The position numbers and the translations under genes were made by a program. The notes under the pieces were generated by a model, which saw only the letters and a program-made list of their open reading frames with translations, was not told the DNA's origin and made no database searches. A stretch of DNA of 64,000 bases from Tridacna crocea (Eukaryota > Mollusca > Bivalvia > Cardiida > Cardiidae). How positions within the stretch are numbered: position 1 is the stretch's first letter; each line of letters opens with the position of its first letter. The stretch is taken from contig OX031064.1 in the NCBI GenBank assembly GCA_943736015.1, positions 59,785,361-59,849,360 of the forward strand, in the 5' to 3' direction. Positions 10,494 through 21,108 of this stretch are shown one piece after another.

Positions 10494-11288
10494 ATAATAG
10501 GACCATGATGGTCCTATATCACTCACCTGAGTACTAAGTAGTAAAGGTCTACACTGAAGATAAATACCAAATATGGAAGTTCAAGGCCAAATAATTCTGA
10601 CAGGGTATATAACTGTGCAAAAAGCATTTTCTTCTTTTCACAGAATGCTTTCCCAACCCTTCTTTTTCAGGGTCATTGAAATTCAGGATTGTATTGTAAG
10701 GGGCTGAATTAACTTAAGAGGCATTTCCTGGTCAAAATGGTGGTCGAAAGACATATTAAAAAACATCATTTGCTCATTGTTAAGACACAAATGAGACTTG
10801 TCTCGATAACTGAGACAGTAATCAAGCCAAACTGGGAACCCTAGACTAACAGCTCACAACATTACTGACTAATTTATTTTGTAAGTCTTCTTTTATTATT
10901 CCCATGTTCAAACTTGTGACCCCTGAGATGGGGTCAGTTTTGACCCCAAGGGCGTTATATGGTCAATTTTTGTAGAAGTATACTAGGAGATGCTACATAC
11001 CAATTATCAAAGCTCTATGCTTTATAGTTTCAGAGAAGATTTTCAAAGATTTTGCTCTTTTTTTCTTTGGTTGCCAGGTTGCCATGGCAACCAGAGTTAT
11101 GGGTGGAATTTTATATCTTGAACAACTTTGGTAGAGATTTAAATAAGGAACATCCCTGCCAAGTTTCATCAAGATTGGCCCAGTGGTTTAGGAGGAGAAG
11201 ATGTTAAGAAATTGTGGATGATGCACAACAGACATGGGGCGATCACAAAAGCTCACCTTGAGCACTTTGTGCTCAGGTGAGCTAAAAA
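10494..11288 (+). mobile_element. pearl-like element, family II (nested)
   Basis: The 5' part has AGGACCATGATGGTCCTATA and CACTCACCTGAG. The interior has the CCATGTTCAAACTTGTGACC unit and the CAAGGAACATCCCTGCCAAG module. The 3' hairpin TGAGCAC-TTT-GTGCTCA is at about 11259-11275, followed by GGTGAGCTAAAAA. A TTAA-MITE-1 remnant lies inside at about 10615-10712. Confidence 0.65.
10615..10712 (+). mobile_element. TTAA-MITE-1 remnant
   Basis: AGCATTTTCTTCTTTTCACA then CTTCTTTTTCAGGGTCATTG and GGATTGTATTGTAAGGGGC: the right half only. Confidence 0.5.
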
Positions 11289-12705
11289 TATGTTGTTTTT
11301 TTCTAACATTGGGAATTATTTTCTTTATGATTTGAGACACAGAATCAAGTCCTTGCATATCATTTACTATAATAATGCACAACAGTTTTTCTGTAAGCCT
11401 TCAAATAGAGGTTCTTTTCCCTCTTCAGTCCTAACTAAAGCCTAATACAAAAGTACCATGTTTTACTTTCACTTTAATTATTCAGTTTTCATGAAGTGAA
11501 ATACATGAATAAATAAGCCGGTCTTTTCAAAGGGCAATATCCCTGCTTTTAATGTTTCTGAAAATACGAATAATCGTAACTTTGTTAGCTTTAATACTTG
11601 AAGTGTTTTGATCCATGATTGCAGACAAGCGCTTACTTTCAGTTTCTTCTGACTCGACAACCTCATCCCGACGAGAATCATAACTTGGCTTCATAAAGAT
11701 AAAGTCTGTTAACCTTTCAGACCCCTATGGATTTAAATTTTCAGTAATATTTACTGTTGTAGCTCATTTTCACGTTAATTCACTTCAGCTCGTCCCCGGG
11801 AAAATACAAAGCGCAGCTGCATTGTATTTTAGGTTAAGTATCGAGTTCTCCGAAATTAATACACTGGATCCCGTTGTCTGCGCATGTCATATTCTTCGAA
11901 GATTCGACTGTCTTATATGACGCATCACTACTAGCCCCGAAAGCGGGCTGACTGTACGCTCTATAAAGTAGCAATGTTGAAAATAGCTTTTACGTATCAA
12001 TACGTTTGAGCAGAAATGAGACCTGCATTAGCAACAGATTTCTCTAAACAGGTGATCATAGTTTATTGGGTAAACCTTGTTTTTGTTTTAAATTCAAAGT
12101 AACGGTTGTCGCGTAGGAAAGTGGTTCGGCTCTGTACCCAGGATGCCCGTATCAGATAGATGAGTATTTATAGAATGTCATCTAGCGGGAGATAATGCAC
12201 TGGATCCCGGTTTATTTAAATAATACAATAACTATTCCGGGACCAGTGAACCTAAAATGTATTTGGGAAATTCACCCTCTTCGACCAATGACGGTCTAGG
12301 ATAAATTGCAGAAAATATTGGACCTTTATCCAAAAAATGGAGGACGCAGACCGGAGATTATTATCATCCTAAATTTTTGTTTCATACCCAAAACGTTTCG
12401 TACTTTTCCCGGGTTTTTCCCGATTTTTCATAGATATAACAGAAATCAAGACTTTTTCAAGACCGGGAGCGGGTTTTACGAAATTCCCGACTTTTTCCCG
12501 TTTTCCCGACTGCGTGGGAACCCTGATTAGCTCAGCACTATAACTTCAGTAATTTACACTTCTATCTATGGCCAATTCAACAGCGCTGTAATCACACGGT
12601 ATGGTTTGTGATTCAGAATTTTGTCATCTTTGTCTACATTTTAAAGGGCAGATTTTACGATTTTGTTAAAGTTACAAAACACTACTTTTCCAAAAACTAT
12701 AAAAA
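11289..12705. other. interior of the hAT-like element and its flank
   Basis: There is no coding signal. Palindromic pieces around CTGGATCCCG occur at about 11867 and 12192. The sequence from about 12642 (TTTTAAAGGGCAGATTTTAC) resembles the AGGGCAAATC terminus of the Kolobok-like element at 15148. Confidence 0.4.
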
Positions 12706-14240
12706 ACAAGAGGGCCAAGATGGCCCTGGATCGCTCACCTGAATTTTTGAGATGACCATAGCCTATTTTTTTGAGGTATTGAAACATTGGAACCAATTTT
12801 ATAATTTTGCTAAGCAATTTTCAAAAGGTCACCTGTAAAATTCATTTCGAAATCTGACCATCAGTTTCAAAAAGAAGAATTTTTAAGAATTCTTCATTCC
12901 TGTATAAGAGCAAGAATCCCCCATCCATGAGAGCCATGTTTCTTCATGGATCAAAATTTACATACAAGTTTTGAAAAGGGTCACCCAAGGAACATTTCGG
13001 AAAATTTCTTTTAAAATCTGACCAAGGGTTTCAGAGAAAGAGAATTTTCAAGAATTTCATCATGTCCATATAGTGCAAGTAGCTCCCATTCATAAGAGCA
13101 AGGCTCACCCAAGGAACATCTCTGTCAGATTATTTTAAAATCTGACAAGGGGTTTCAGAGAAAAAGAATTTTCAAGAATTTCTTCATTTCCATATAGTGC
13201 AAGTAGCCCCCATTCACCAGAGCCATGTTTCTTGATGGATCAAAATTTTGTGAACAATTTTTGAAAAGGGTCACCCAATGATCATCTCTGTGAAATCATT
13301 TCAAAATCTGTCCTGCCATTTCAGAGAAGAAGAATTTTTAAGAATTTCTTCATTTCCCTATAGTGCAAGTAGCCCCCATTCACCAGAGCCGTGTTTCTTG
13401 ACGGATCAAAATTTTGTGAACAATTTTTGAAAAGGGTCACTACAGGAACATCCCTGAGAAATTATTTCAAAATCTGACCAGCGGTTTCAGAGGAGAAGAT
13501 TTTTAAAGAATTCCTTCATTTCTGTATAGTGCAAGTAGTCTCCATTCACCAGAACCATGTTTCTCGACGGATCAAAATTTTGCGAACATTTTTTGAAAAG
13601 GGTCACCCAAGGAACAATTCTGTGAAATTATTTCAAAATCTGACCAGCGGTTTCAGAGGAGAAGATTTTTAAAGAATTCCTTCATTTCTGTATAGTGCAA
13701 GTAGTCCCCATTCACCAGAGCCACATTTTTTGACGGATCAAAATATCACGAACAATTTTTGAAAAGGGTCACCCAAGGAACATATCTGTGAAATTACTTC
13801 AAAATCCGACCAGCGGTTTCAGAGGAGAAGATTTTTAAAGAATTCTTTCACCTCTGTATAGTGCAAGTAGCCCCCATTCACCAGAGCCACAATTTTTGAT
13901 GGATCAAAATTTCACGAACAATTTTTGAAAAGGGTCACCCAAGGAACATATCTGTGAAATTATTTCAAAATCCGACCATCGGTTTCAGAGGAGAAAATTT
14001 TTAAAGAATTTGCTAAAAAATTCCATTTCGTTGCCATGGCAACCAGAGTTTTTGACGGAATCAAATTCTGTGAACAATTTTTAAAGAGGACCTCCCAAGG
14101 GACATTCCTGCCAAGTTTGGTCCAAATTGGCCCAGCGGTTTAGGAGGAGTTGATGTTTAAAGAATTGTTGATGACGCACGACGGACACCTTGTGACCCTA
14201 AAAGCTCCCCTTGAGCACGTTGTGCTCAGGTGAGCTAAAA
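12706..14240 (+). mobile_element. pearl-like element, family I, copy 1
   Basis: It starts ACAAGAGGGCCAAGATGGCC, followed by GATCGCTCACCTGA. About seven ~166-bp tandem units follow, with GAAAAGGGTCACCCAAGGAA, GGTTTCAGAGGAGAAGATTT and GTGCAAGTAGCCCCCATTCA. Then come GCCATGGCAACCAGAGTTTT and GACGCACGACGGACAC. The 3' hairpin is TGAGCAC-GTT-GTGCTCA, ending GGTGAGCTAAAA. The 5' GCTCACCTGA and the 3' TCAGGTGAGC are inverted copies. The near-CTRR end after a hairpin is compatible with a Helitron origin (inference). Confidence 0.8.
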
Positions 14241-14299
14241 AAGCCAGATTATTTAGAATCTATGCTCATATGATCCAACCCTCAAAAACTCACAGAAAA

Positions 14300-14686
14300 T
14301 GACTAGGGTCTACCCCTTGGGTCAAAACTGGCCCCATCCCGTGGAATAACAAGTTTGAGCATAGGAACAAAGAAGTAAAACTTGGTAGAGGTCCATTAGG
14401 AGATGCTACATACCAAATATCAAAGCTCTACACCTTCTAGTTTCAGAGAAGAAGATTTTCAAAGACTTTGTTACTTTTTTATTTTTGCTGCCATGGCAAC
14501 CAGAGTTATGGGTGGAATTAAATTCTTTGAACAATTTTGGTAGAGTTTCATGAAGATTGGCCCAGTGGTTTAGGAGAAGATGATGTTTAAAGAAATTGTT
14601 GACGGATGACAGAAGACAGACGACGGACATAGGGCGATCACAATAGCTCACCTTTAGCACTTTGTGCTAAGGTGAGCTAAAAATTG
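14300..14686 (+). mobile_element. pearl-like family II fragment with internal inversion
   Basis: From 14300 to about 14373 the family II core unit is in reverse orientation (CTTGGGTCAAAACTGGCCCC, GAGCATAGGAACAAAGAAG). From about 14374 the element continues forward (ACTTGGTAGAGGTCCATTAG) to the hairpin TTAGCAC-TTT-GTGCTAA and GGTGAGCTAAAAA. Confidence 0.7.
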
Positions 14687-14688
14687 AT

Positions 14689-14890
14689 CTCTTTACCAAA
14701 GTACGAAATCTTGGACTGAACTAAACTGACAGAGTCTGCAGACAATAAATCTAATGTTACATAATCCAATAATTTTCTGTCTTTGAAAGGGTACTAAATA
14801 TGGCTACCATTTTCTCCTTTTCTCAAAATCTTTTCAAAAGCCTACTCTATCAAGGTTGTTAAAACTTAGATTGTTTGGTACAAAATGTAA
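14689..14890 (+). mobile_element. TTAA-MITE-1, decayed copy
   Basis: CTCTTTACCAAAGTACGAAA at the left, GCAGACAATAAATCTAATGT, a broken core, then GGTTGTTAAAACTTAGATTG and TTTGGTACAAAA at the right. Confidence 0.55.
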
Positions 14891-14926
14891 CCATAATTTT
14901 GATTTAAAAGACAGATGCTATCTTAC

Positions 14927-15031
14927 TTCATGTTAAAAGCTACTATCTGAAGTCATCACCGTGGTACCATTCATCCTGGCTTATTGAACATGGCCTCTGT
15001 GTACCATATCAGGCAGGCATTTAAAAAGGTA
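14927..15031 (-). other. exon-like repeat, copy A
   Basis: On the minus strand an acceptor-like CTATATTTCAG precedes TACC, and the segment ends CATGAA before GTAAGATAG. Homologous segments with the same borders are at 19406-19536, 22739-22871 and 24260-24364. All minus-strand frames contain stops, so it is not simply coding. It could be a non-coding exon series or an old dispersed repeat. Confidence 0.35.
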
Positions 15032-15147
15032 CTGAAATATAGAAGTTAGGTAAACTATTTTAATTAAAGGCCCAGTAAAAGCCAAAGAAAATCTAAGGTG
15101 TCATAATAGGTGTTATAATACTGTTTTATTCACATCGAACTATTTAA

Positions 15148-15213
15148 AGGGCAAATCTTAAGATATTTTGACCATACTGTTTTTTTGCTCCAATCAGCTG
15201 CAAATAATGTTAG
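15148..15213 (+). repeat. left arm of a 64-66-bp inverted repeat
   Basis: AGGGCAAATCTTAAGATATT through CCAATCAGCTGCAAAT is mirrored, nearly base for base, at about 16529-16592 (GCAGCTGATTGGAGC through TTTGCCCT). Both ends abut TTAA. Confidence 0.75.
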
Positions 15214-15467
15214 TAAACACATGTCCATCAGTCTTCATAAATACCACCTTGTAACACCCCATAAATCACGCTCGAATTGTCACGCTGATATACGGCCCCA
15301 AAAATGGTACATGGCTTACTCCCCCTGATTCGCTTATCTTCCCTACCTGGGTGACATCATAGGAGCGTAAGCCTGTGCTTACAGTCAGTAGGAATTAGTA
15401 GGAACGCTGATGATTATACGCAGATATCTGAGTATTAACAAAGAATTCAGCCAAAAAAAGGTAAATT

Positions 15468-15780
15468 GTGCAGCCTAATCAGGAACACATAGGATTAGTA
15501 TGTTCATCAGGAACACATAGGATTAGTATGTTCAAATTTCTGAAGGAATTAAAAAGGAGGAAATTATGGATTCAACGTTTAAACCGGGGCCGGACAGTAA
15601 CGGCGGATTTTGTGCCATCAGTTCATTCCAAATTGTGTCTGAAACACTTCGAAGACAGTCAGTCCAAAACTTGTAAAAGAAGTTGGTTATAGGAATATTA
15701 CGCTGCGGTTAAAACCTGATGCTGTGCCGACATTGTTCGAAACTCAGAGTCGAAATAAGATAGGCCATAAGACAGACATT
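15468..15780 (+). pseudogene. broken THAP-domain (transposase N-terminus) remnant
   Basis: The first frame gives FKFLKELKRRKLWIQRLNR and then KLCLKHFEDSQ, which fits the THAP pattern (aromatic FP/K region, tryptophan, then C-x2-H-F). After a frameshift near 15671-15676 the next frame reads NITLRLKPDAVPTLFETQS; LKPxAVPTLF is the characteristic THAP end motif. The first cysteine pair is only partly recognisable (one Cys in GLVCSSGTH). THAP domains bind DNA through zinc and are common in P- and Kolobok-type transposases. The catalytic part of the protein is not found. Confidence 0.65.
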
Positions 15781-15931
15781 CCGCAATGGCAATCTCCACA
15801 AAGAAAAACAAACACAAGGTCAATAATTCCTTTAATTTTTCGTAATATTTTATCCTTTTCTAGATCTACATTCTGGACAAAGGAGAAATTGGTGCCGTTT
15901 TCTCTCCTTTTTTCCCAAATGTTTTCAACAT

Positions 15932-16160
15932 TTAACCCTTTACCAAGAGACAAAATTTTAGACTGGTTTAAATTAAAAGCACTTGCAGGGAACAAAGTAA
16001 ACCTAACTGAAAAATTGAAATTTGTTTCCACCAGGATAGAAAACATTGTAGGATAAGAAGAAAATGTTGGTTTCCAGCATTTTCTCCTTTTCCCACAATG
16101 TTTTAAAAAGGCTTCCATCTCAGGGTTGTAAAAACCAGGGATTGTTTGGTAAAGGGTTAA
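15932..16160 (+). mobile_element. TTAA-MITE-1, full-length copy
   Basis: TTAA lies at 15932 and 16157. Ends are CCCTTTACCAAGAG and TTTGGTAAAGGG. The core is GTTGGTTTCCAGCATTTTC. It sits inside the Kolobok-like element, after a short core fragment of another copy (about 15883-15931). Confidence 0.85.
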
Positions 16161-16300
16161 TTTGCACATGACAAAAAAATGGTAATCAAAAAATTGAAAT
16201 GAAATTTGATTTGGAAAGGATGGAAAACATTATGGGAAAAGGAGAAAATCTTAACATTTTCTCTTTTCCTCACAATGTTTTCAAAGGCAACAACATAACA
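16161..16300 (+). mobile_element. TTAA-MITE-1 remnant
   Basis: TGACAAAAAAATGGTAATCA, TGGAAAACATTATGGGAAAA and TTTTCCTCACAATGTTTTC are present. The palindrome centre is deleted and the right end is lost. A further right-arm piece lies at about 16385-16440. Confidence 0.5.
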
Positions 16301-16467
16301 TGTTCATTCAAATTCATAACATAGATTTTGCAAGTACCAAAGTCTGGATTGTTCAAATGATGTTAACTTTTAAGTGTTTCAGCTTTTTCTTCCTTTTCCA
16401 CAATGTTTTCAAAAGGCTTCTATCTCAGGGTTGTAAAAAACAGATGGTCAACTGACCATTCACCAAA

Positions 16468-16684
16468 CACAAAAATTTTAGACTGGTTCAAATTAAAAGC
16501 ATTTGTAGACAACAAAAGAATTGTGAACCAAAAACATTTGCAGCTGATTGGAGCAAAAAACAGTATGGTCAAAATATTTTAGGATTTGCCCTTTAAACAG
16601 TAAACATCTTTTTCTTCCCACACTGTTTTTCAAACACTCTTTCTTTGGGTATTGGAAACTAGGTTTGTATGATAAAGGGTGAAG
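16468..16684 (+). mobile_element. TTAA-MITE-1 copy carrying a Kolobok-like terminus
   Basis: Left arm CACCAAACACAAAAATTTTA and GTAGACAACAAAAGAATTGT, then the inverted AGGGCAAATC arm (16529-16592), then TTCTTCCCACACTGTTTTTC and GTATGATAAAGGGTGAA. The MITE is interrupted or was fused by rearrangement. Confidence 0.45.
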
Positions 16685-16871
16685 TCAGTATCTGGCTACC
16701 CCTAGTCATGGTCATAAATGTTAATCCATCACCGGTCAGTTGAAACAATACAGGGAATGGTTACATAACATTTGCATATCTCACCCCTTTATAACTGTAA
16801 TGTTTGTTTGTGACAGTAAACCCATGTTACAGCTTTTATCCCATACACTTCTTCTCTTCGACATTTCACTC

Positions 16872-17406
16872 TTAAAGGTGGCCCTTCAGAATTTGGGACA
16901 AAAATTTTATAACAATACAAAAATATCATCCTTATACTCCCAAAGCCTTATAATCGTCATTCATAAAACCCCAGTAGTCAAAAACCATCAGACAACACGA
17001 GAAATTAGAGATTTACTTCGGCCAAGGTCGACATCGACCGGAAACACGTTCTATTTTTACATGAACACCTCGATGGAAAAACACAGACGAAGCTTCAAAC
17101 ATTACGTCCGAAGAAGATATTATGAAAAGTAATTACATGTTTGTTATGTAATGGAATTAAGCGGTCATTAGTCACGTGCCAGTCATTTAACATTCCCACA
17201 ATGCATTTTTTTGTTTTTGGCGCGAAATCTAAAAATAGCTTAAGAGGCTACTTAGCCTTTTAAGGGAATACCATCAAAAAAACTTTTTTTGGTAATTTTA
17301 TGATTCTTAATTATTGATGTTTTGTATTGTTTTTTCATATAAATTTCAGTGATATAAATATTTTTTGATTTGGTGTGATGTGAAATTTCTAAGTACCCAC
17401 CTTTAA
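16872..17406 (+). mobile_element. TTAA-MITE-2 (AGGTGG ends), uninterrupted copy
   Basis: TTAA then AGGTGGCC at the left (16872) and CCACCT then TTAA at the right (17403). The interior shares long blocks with 33558-34315 (TCATCCTTATACTCCCAAAG, AAACACAGACGAAGCTTCAA, TTATGATTCTTAATTATTGA). At 17240-17243 it has a plain TTAA where the other copy carries a TTAA-MITE-1. The 130-codon open frame overlapping it is not supported as a gene. Confidence 0.8.
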
Positions 17407-17559
17407 AAATGATTTGACAACTTACAATCATTTTGAACAAATTTTGAATTGTATCTTTACACTTCTGATTTCTGGATATTTCTCTGTTCCTCTCCATATT
17501 ATGTCTTCTAGACAGGCTACTGAGAAAAATCTTTTGTTTTTACGACCCTTGTGAAGATA

Positions 17560-17759
17560 GAAAAAACTTTCGAAAACATTGTAGATAAAAGAGAAATGCT
17601 GCTGACCAGCATTTTCTCCTTTTTCTACAAAGTTTTTTACCCCATTGTGAGAAGAGGCGAAAATGCTGGTTACCAGTATTTTCTCCTTTTCCCACAATGT
17701 TTCCAAAAGGCTTCTATTCCTTTCCCGTAAAAACCAGAGATTGTTTAGGAAAGGGTTAA
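17560..17759 (+). mobile_element. two nested TTAA-MITE-1 cores
   Basis: Two palindromes in series: GAAATGCTGCTGACCAGC (about 17591-17608) and GAAAATGCTGGTTACCAG (about 17659-17676). They end in GTTTAGGAAAGGGTTAA (TTAA 17756). Confidence 0.6.
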
Positions 17760-17871
17760 ACATGTATTTTACATCTCTTGAGAAAAAGTCCATACAACTC
17801 CTACTTATCTCTTTGGATACTGCTCCCTATGAACTTAACCAGAACTCGTGCCCAATGTTTGGGACTTATAT

Positions 17872-18120
17872 TTAACCCTTTACCAATCAATCCCAAATTT
17901 TTACGACCCCGAAGACGGAAGACTTTTAAAAACATTGTAAGAAAGTAACCAGCTACCTAGTAGAAAGTTACCTAGTAACCAGCATATTCTCCTTTTAACA
18001 CAGTGTTTTACTCTGCTGGAAAAAAAAATTCAATGTTTGAAATATATAACTTTATTTTGTCATCTGCAACCGATTTCAGTTTGGATCTGTTTAATACTTT
18101 GTCGTATGGTAAAGAGTTAA
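17872..18120 (-). mobile_element. TTAA-MITE-1 copy with altered core
   Basis: TTAA lies at 17872 and 18117. Ends are CCCTTTACCAATCAATCCC and GTATGGTAAAGAG. The palindrome core is replaced by a short duplicated GTAACCAGCTACCTAGTAG segment. Confidence 0.7.
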
Positions 18121-19405
18121 AAATAGAAAATATTGTGGATAAAGGATCAATTGATAGTTACCCAGAATATAAAGTAATTTTGAGAACTGTCTTAATGATC
18201 TCGGAACATATTCTTTTATCAAATTTCACGCTTGTTAACAGTATTTCAAACTATTCTTATTCTCATCTTGTAACCCTTCACCCATGAGAGAACAAATTTT
18301 GTACCTGTCAATGTTTACAGAATTCTTTACAAGGTACAAAATAGGATTCATCAATGAATAGTTAGAACTACACTCTCACGATTACCAATCGTAAAAGTCA
18401 AGAAAAAGGTTATTTGACATGAAACTAAAGTGTCAGAGAAATGTCTAGTCGTGGAACTGTCTTGAAACCGTCTTTTTATTATTATTAATTCCGCCCGTTA
18501 ATCTACTGGAAATACTTCATGTGAAACAAAGCTTATGCTGTACACTTAATTTCATCATTATATAGAATATTTCCGTAAGCAACGTGTAGGCGTGATACTC
18601 AACACGCTGTTCAAAAGTCCGGCATTACATCGTTATTTTCGCCATTAGTCGGCGAAATTTTACTTTTATCCTCATCATCAGAAACTTATCAAGTTTCAAT
18701 AAAAATTTGGTGGTACATGTACCGCCGTACTGGTCTAGAATCGTGTATTTCTTCGTCTTAAATATCGCTCATTTCACTATCTTAAACAAGGTCCATATTG
18801 AAACAAACGCTCCTATGATGTCACAGATCAAGGTGCGCTACAATAAGTAAGGGAGGTAAGCGATGCAAGAAAAACTAATAAGTAAAAATATGAATTGAAA
18901 AAAAGTACTTTTACTAATTTTTTTTTTCAAATTACAACATTACCAGGTTGCCATTTGATAGATGTAGATTTGAAAATTAATCATATCAGGAACTTGTTGA
19001 TTTGCCCTTTAAATGTATCAAAGTAAACTTTCCAAGTAATAGAACATTGTGAACGGACCTATTTCATTAATTCATTAACTAACTTTAAACAATATTATAA
19101 GGAAAGGGTTACTTTCTGTAACTGTTCTAATTATTTCTTGGATTTTAACTTAGATATCTAAATAATCTAGCCTTTCTTCTACATCATTTGGAAAAGGTAT
19201 GTACTGGAATTTATATTTGCAAAGGTAGGGCACACAGGCAAAAAATGTGCTTGTTGTTCATCTATATGGTCCTGTAGGATTTGAGAGAGTTCGAGCTGTT
19301 TGATCATAATTCATATGGTCTGCAAAACAACTTATGTGGGTTTCAGCAAATTTGAAGTTAAACAGTTTTTAACATGAATTATATTAAAGTCAGATGCTAT
19401 CTTAC

Positions 19406-19536
19406 TTCATGTCAAAAATTGCTGTCTGAGGTCACCTCTGAAGTAGTTCATTTCATATCTAACCATTGATCTTGGCTCTTTCAGGTTAACTTGGTGTCTG
19501 TGTACCATTTCATCCAGGCAGAACTTACAAAAGGTA
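19406..19536 (-). other. exon-like repeat, copy B
   Basis: Minus-strand acceptor-like CTATTTTTCAG before TACC, and a donor-like GTAAGATAGC after CATGAA. One frame is open for about 42 codons (TFCKFCLDEMVHRHQVNL...) but meets TGA just before the donor. It aligns with copies A, C and D over most of its length. Confidence 0.35.
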
Positions 19537-19582
19537 CTGAAAAATAGAAATTAGGTCTAACTAATAAAGACTAAAAACTAAA

Positions 19583-19815
19583 CAAGAGCTTCGCAGAGGG
19601 GCGCACATACACCTGAAGGGGCTTGTTTGTGAAATGGGATAAAACTGACCATGACTAAAGAGATCCAAATTTTTAGAGTCACATGCACAACTACACATCA
19701 CAGAGGTATATTGTGGTAAGTTTGAAATCATTTCAATGGAAAGTAGGAGGAGTTACGCACACAAGACATTGCAAATGAATGGATGACCAGGACCATTATA
19801 TAATACGACCCTTTC
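19583..19815 (+). mobile_element. 5' fragment of a pearl-like element (fourth type)
   Basis: It starts ACAAGAGCTTCGCAGAGG and continues with GGAAAGTAGGAGGAGTTACG. No ACGG run or terminal hairpin follows, so the copy is truncated. It is assigned only by the shared ACAAGAG start and general style. Confidence 0.4.
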
Positions 19816-20286
19816 AGTATACAGTCGAATCTGACTTAGCGGTCATACGTGCATAGCGGCCAATCTGTGATTAACGGTCAGTTCAGGCCCGCCCGTGCAA
19901 ATTAACTCTTTAAAGTCCTTTAATTAACGGTAAACTGTGATATGTGGTCAGCGGTCACATTTGAAGATCTTAATTGCACTTAAAGCATATCCCATAAAGT
20001 GGTCACGCGACCCGACTAATTGCTACCAGGTGGTGTGAAAAATTAATTCACGCGTCTGGCTCCGTGTGCATACACCGCGATGCTATGCCAATCAACATGT
20101 GTGATAAACAGTTGAACTTCATAGTGTATGTGTACACTTTGCATAAACGGCGTTAGGCCTATAGTGGGCTATTCTTTGCCATTGATCATCAGATAGACGC
20201 TGCTTCCCCGCAATGCTTTACATTACCATTGAAAACGAGGTTACCAATTTCCAAAATGGCGCCGAGTACCGTAATTTGCGTAAATC

Positions 20287-20325
20287 TTGGGACAGTAAAA
20301 AAAATTATTCTTTTACGTGTCCCAA
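20287..20325. repeat. short hairpin
   Basis: TTGGGACAGTAAAA mirrors TTTTACGTGTCCCAA around an AT-only loop, inside the pogo-like element. Confidence 0.5.
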
Positions 20326-20649
20326 TACTGTGGTCTACAAGAAAAAATATGATCAAACAAGACAATCTGTCGTACTGAAAGTCACTGGCTAACCCGTCGA
20401 ATATTGCCGACGTTGAACGTCAGTGATGACAGGTTTGCAGGTTGTCTATTTTTAGATTGATTGGAATTCCACCGATCAGTTTGAGCACAAGAGTTTAAAA
20501 CGTCGCTTTTTCTCATCATTTTCGTAGATTATTAACTTTTCGCTCATTATTGTACACGTTATGGGTCTTTGATAACGAAGGAAATCTACTGATTACAATA
20601 AAAATGTATAGCAGAGAAAGACTGGAAGATGTGAAAGTGCTCATGTAGA

Positions 20650-20815
20650 ATGATTTCTATTTTCTTTCCACAATGTTTTCAACAGTTATCATCGGCAGGG
20701 GAATTTAAAAAAAAAAATGGCCTTGTCCAAATTGAAAGCTTTTGCAGACAACAATGTAAATCATAAATGTGATTGAAATTTTTAAATTTGTTGCGAAAGA
20801 ATGGAAAATAGTTTT
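20650..20815. mobile_element. TTAA-MITE-1 remnants
   Basis: TTTCCACAATGTTTTCAAC, then TGGCCTTGTCCAAATTGAAA and GCAGACAACAATGTAAATC. The order is scrambled relative to the full element. Confidence 0.5.
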
Positions 20816-20886
20816 GCTAATCTGATCTGTGTTAAGCAGCCAACTGTCGTATGCAGCCACTTTTGGCTTGTCCCTTGGTTGGCTGC

Positions 20887-21108
20887 TTAACCCATTACCA
20901 CACAATCCCTACTTTTGACGACCTTGAGAAAGAAGCCTTTAGAAAACATTGTGGGAAAAATGTTGGTAACCAGCATTTTCTCCTTTTCCCACAATGTTTT
21001 CTACTCTTCACAAAACAAATTTCAAATATTTAGTCACTTTTATTTTGCTGTCTGCAAATGCTTTCAATTTGGACAAGCCTAAAATTTTGTTGTTTGGTAA
21101 TGAGTTAA
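20887..21108 (-). mobile_element. TTAA-MITE-1, full-length inverted copy
   Basis: TTAA lies at 20887 and 21105. Ends are CCCATTACCACACAATCCC and TTTGGTAATGAG. The core is ATGTTGGTAACCAGCATTTT. It is inserted in the pogo-like element. Confidence 0.85.

Larger units (their letters stand above)
10106..12525. mobile_element. hAT-like DNA transposon, non-autonomous
   Basis: Perfect 12-bp terminal inverted repeats CAGGGTTCCCAC (10106) and GTGGGAACCCTG (12514-12525) are flanked directly by ATTAGC on both sides (10100-10105, 12526-12531). Subterminal arms are rich in GACTTTTTCC and its variants at both ends. CAGGG termini are typical of hAT elements, but the 6-bp duplication is shorter than the usual 8 bp, so the superfamily is uncertain. 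No transposase frame is seen. A pearl-like element (10494-11288) and a MITE remnant lie inside. Confidence 0.65.
15148..19008 (+). mobile_element. Kolobok-like DNA transposon, decayed
   Basis: Termini AGGGCAAATC (15148) and GATTTGCCCT (ending 19008) are flanked by TTAA (15144-15147, 19009-19012). A second inverted pair lies inside: GGGTGACATCATAGGAGCG near 15352-15370 matches the complement near 18809-18830. The interior holds a broken THAP domain. TTAA duplications plus THAP-domain transposases are known for the Kolobok superfamily. An alternative right end lies at 16592, with about 64 bp of inverted match to 15148, so the true boundaries are uncertain. Several MITEs have landed inside. Confidence 0.55.

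Noticed and set aside
15744..16169. 141-codon minus-strand frame
   Set aside because: It is read through a complete TTAA-MITE-1 and antisense to the THAP remnant. Its peptide is the common MITE shadow.
16740..17132. 130-codon plus-strand frame as a gene
   Set aside because: It runs from unassigned sequence into TTAA-MITE-2, and the paralogous copy at 33.6 kb has no matching open frame.
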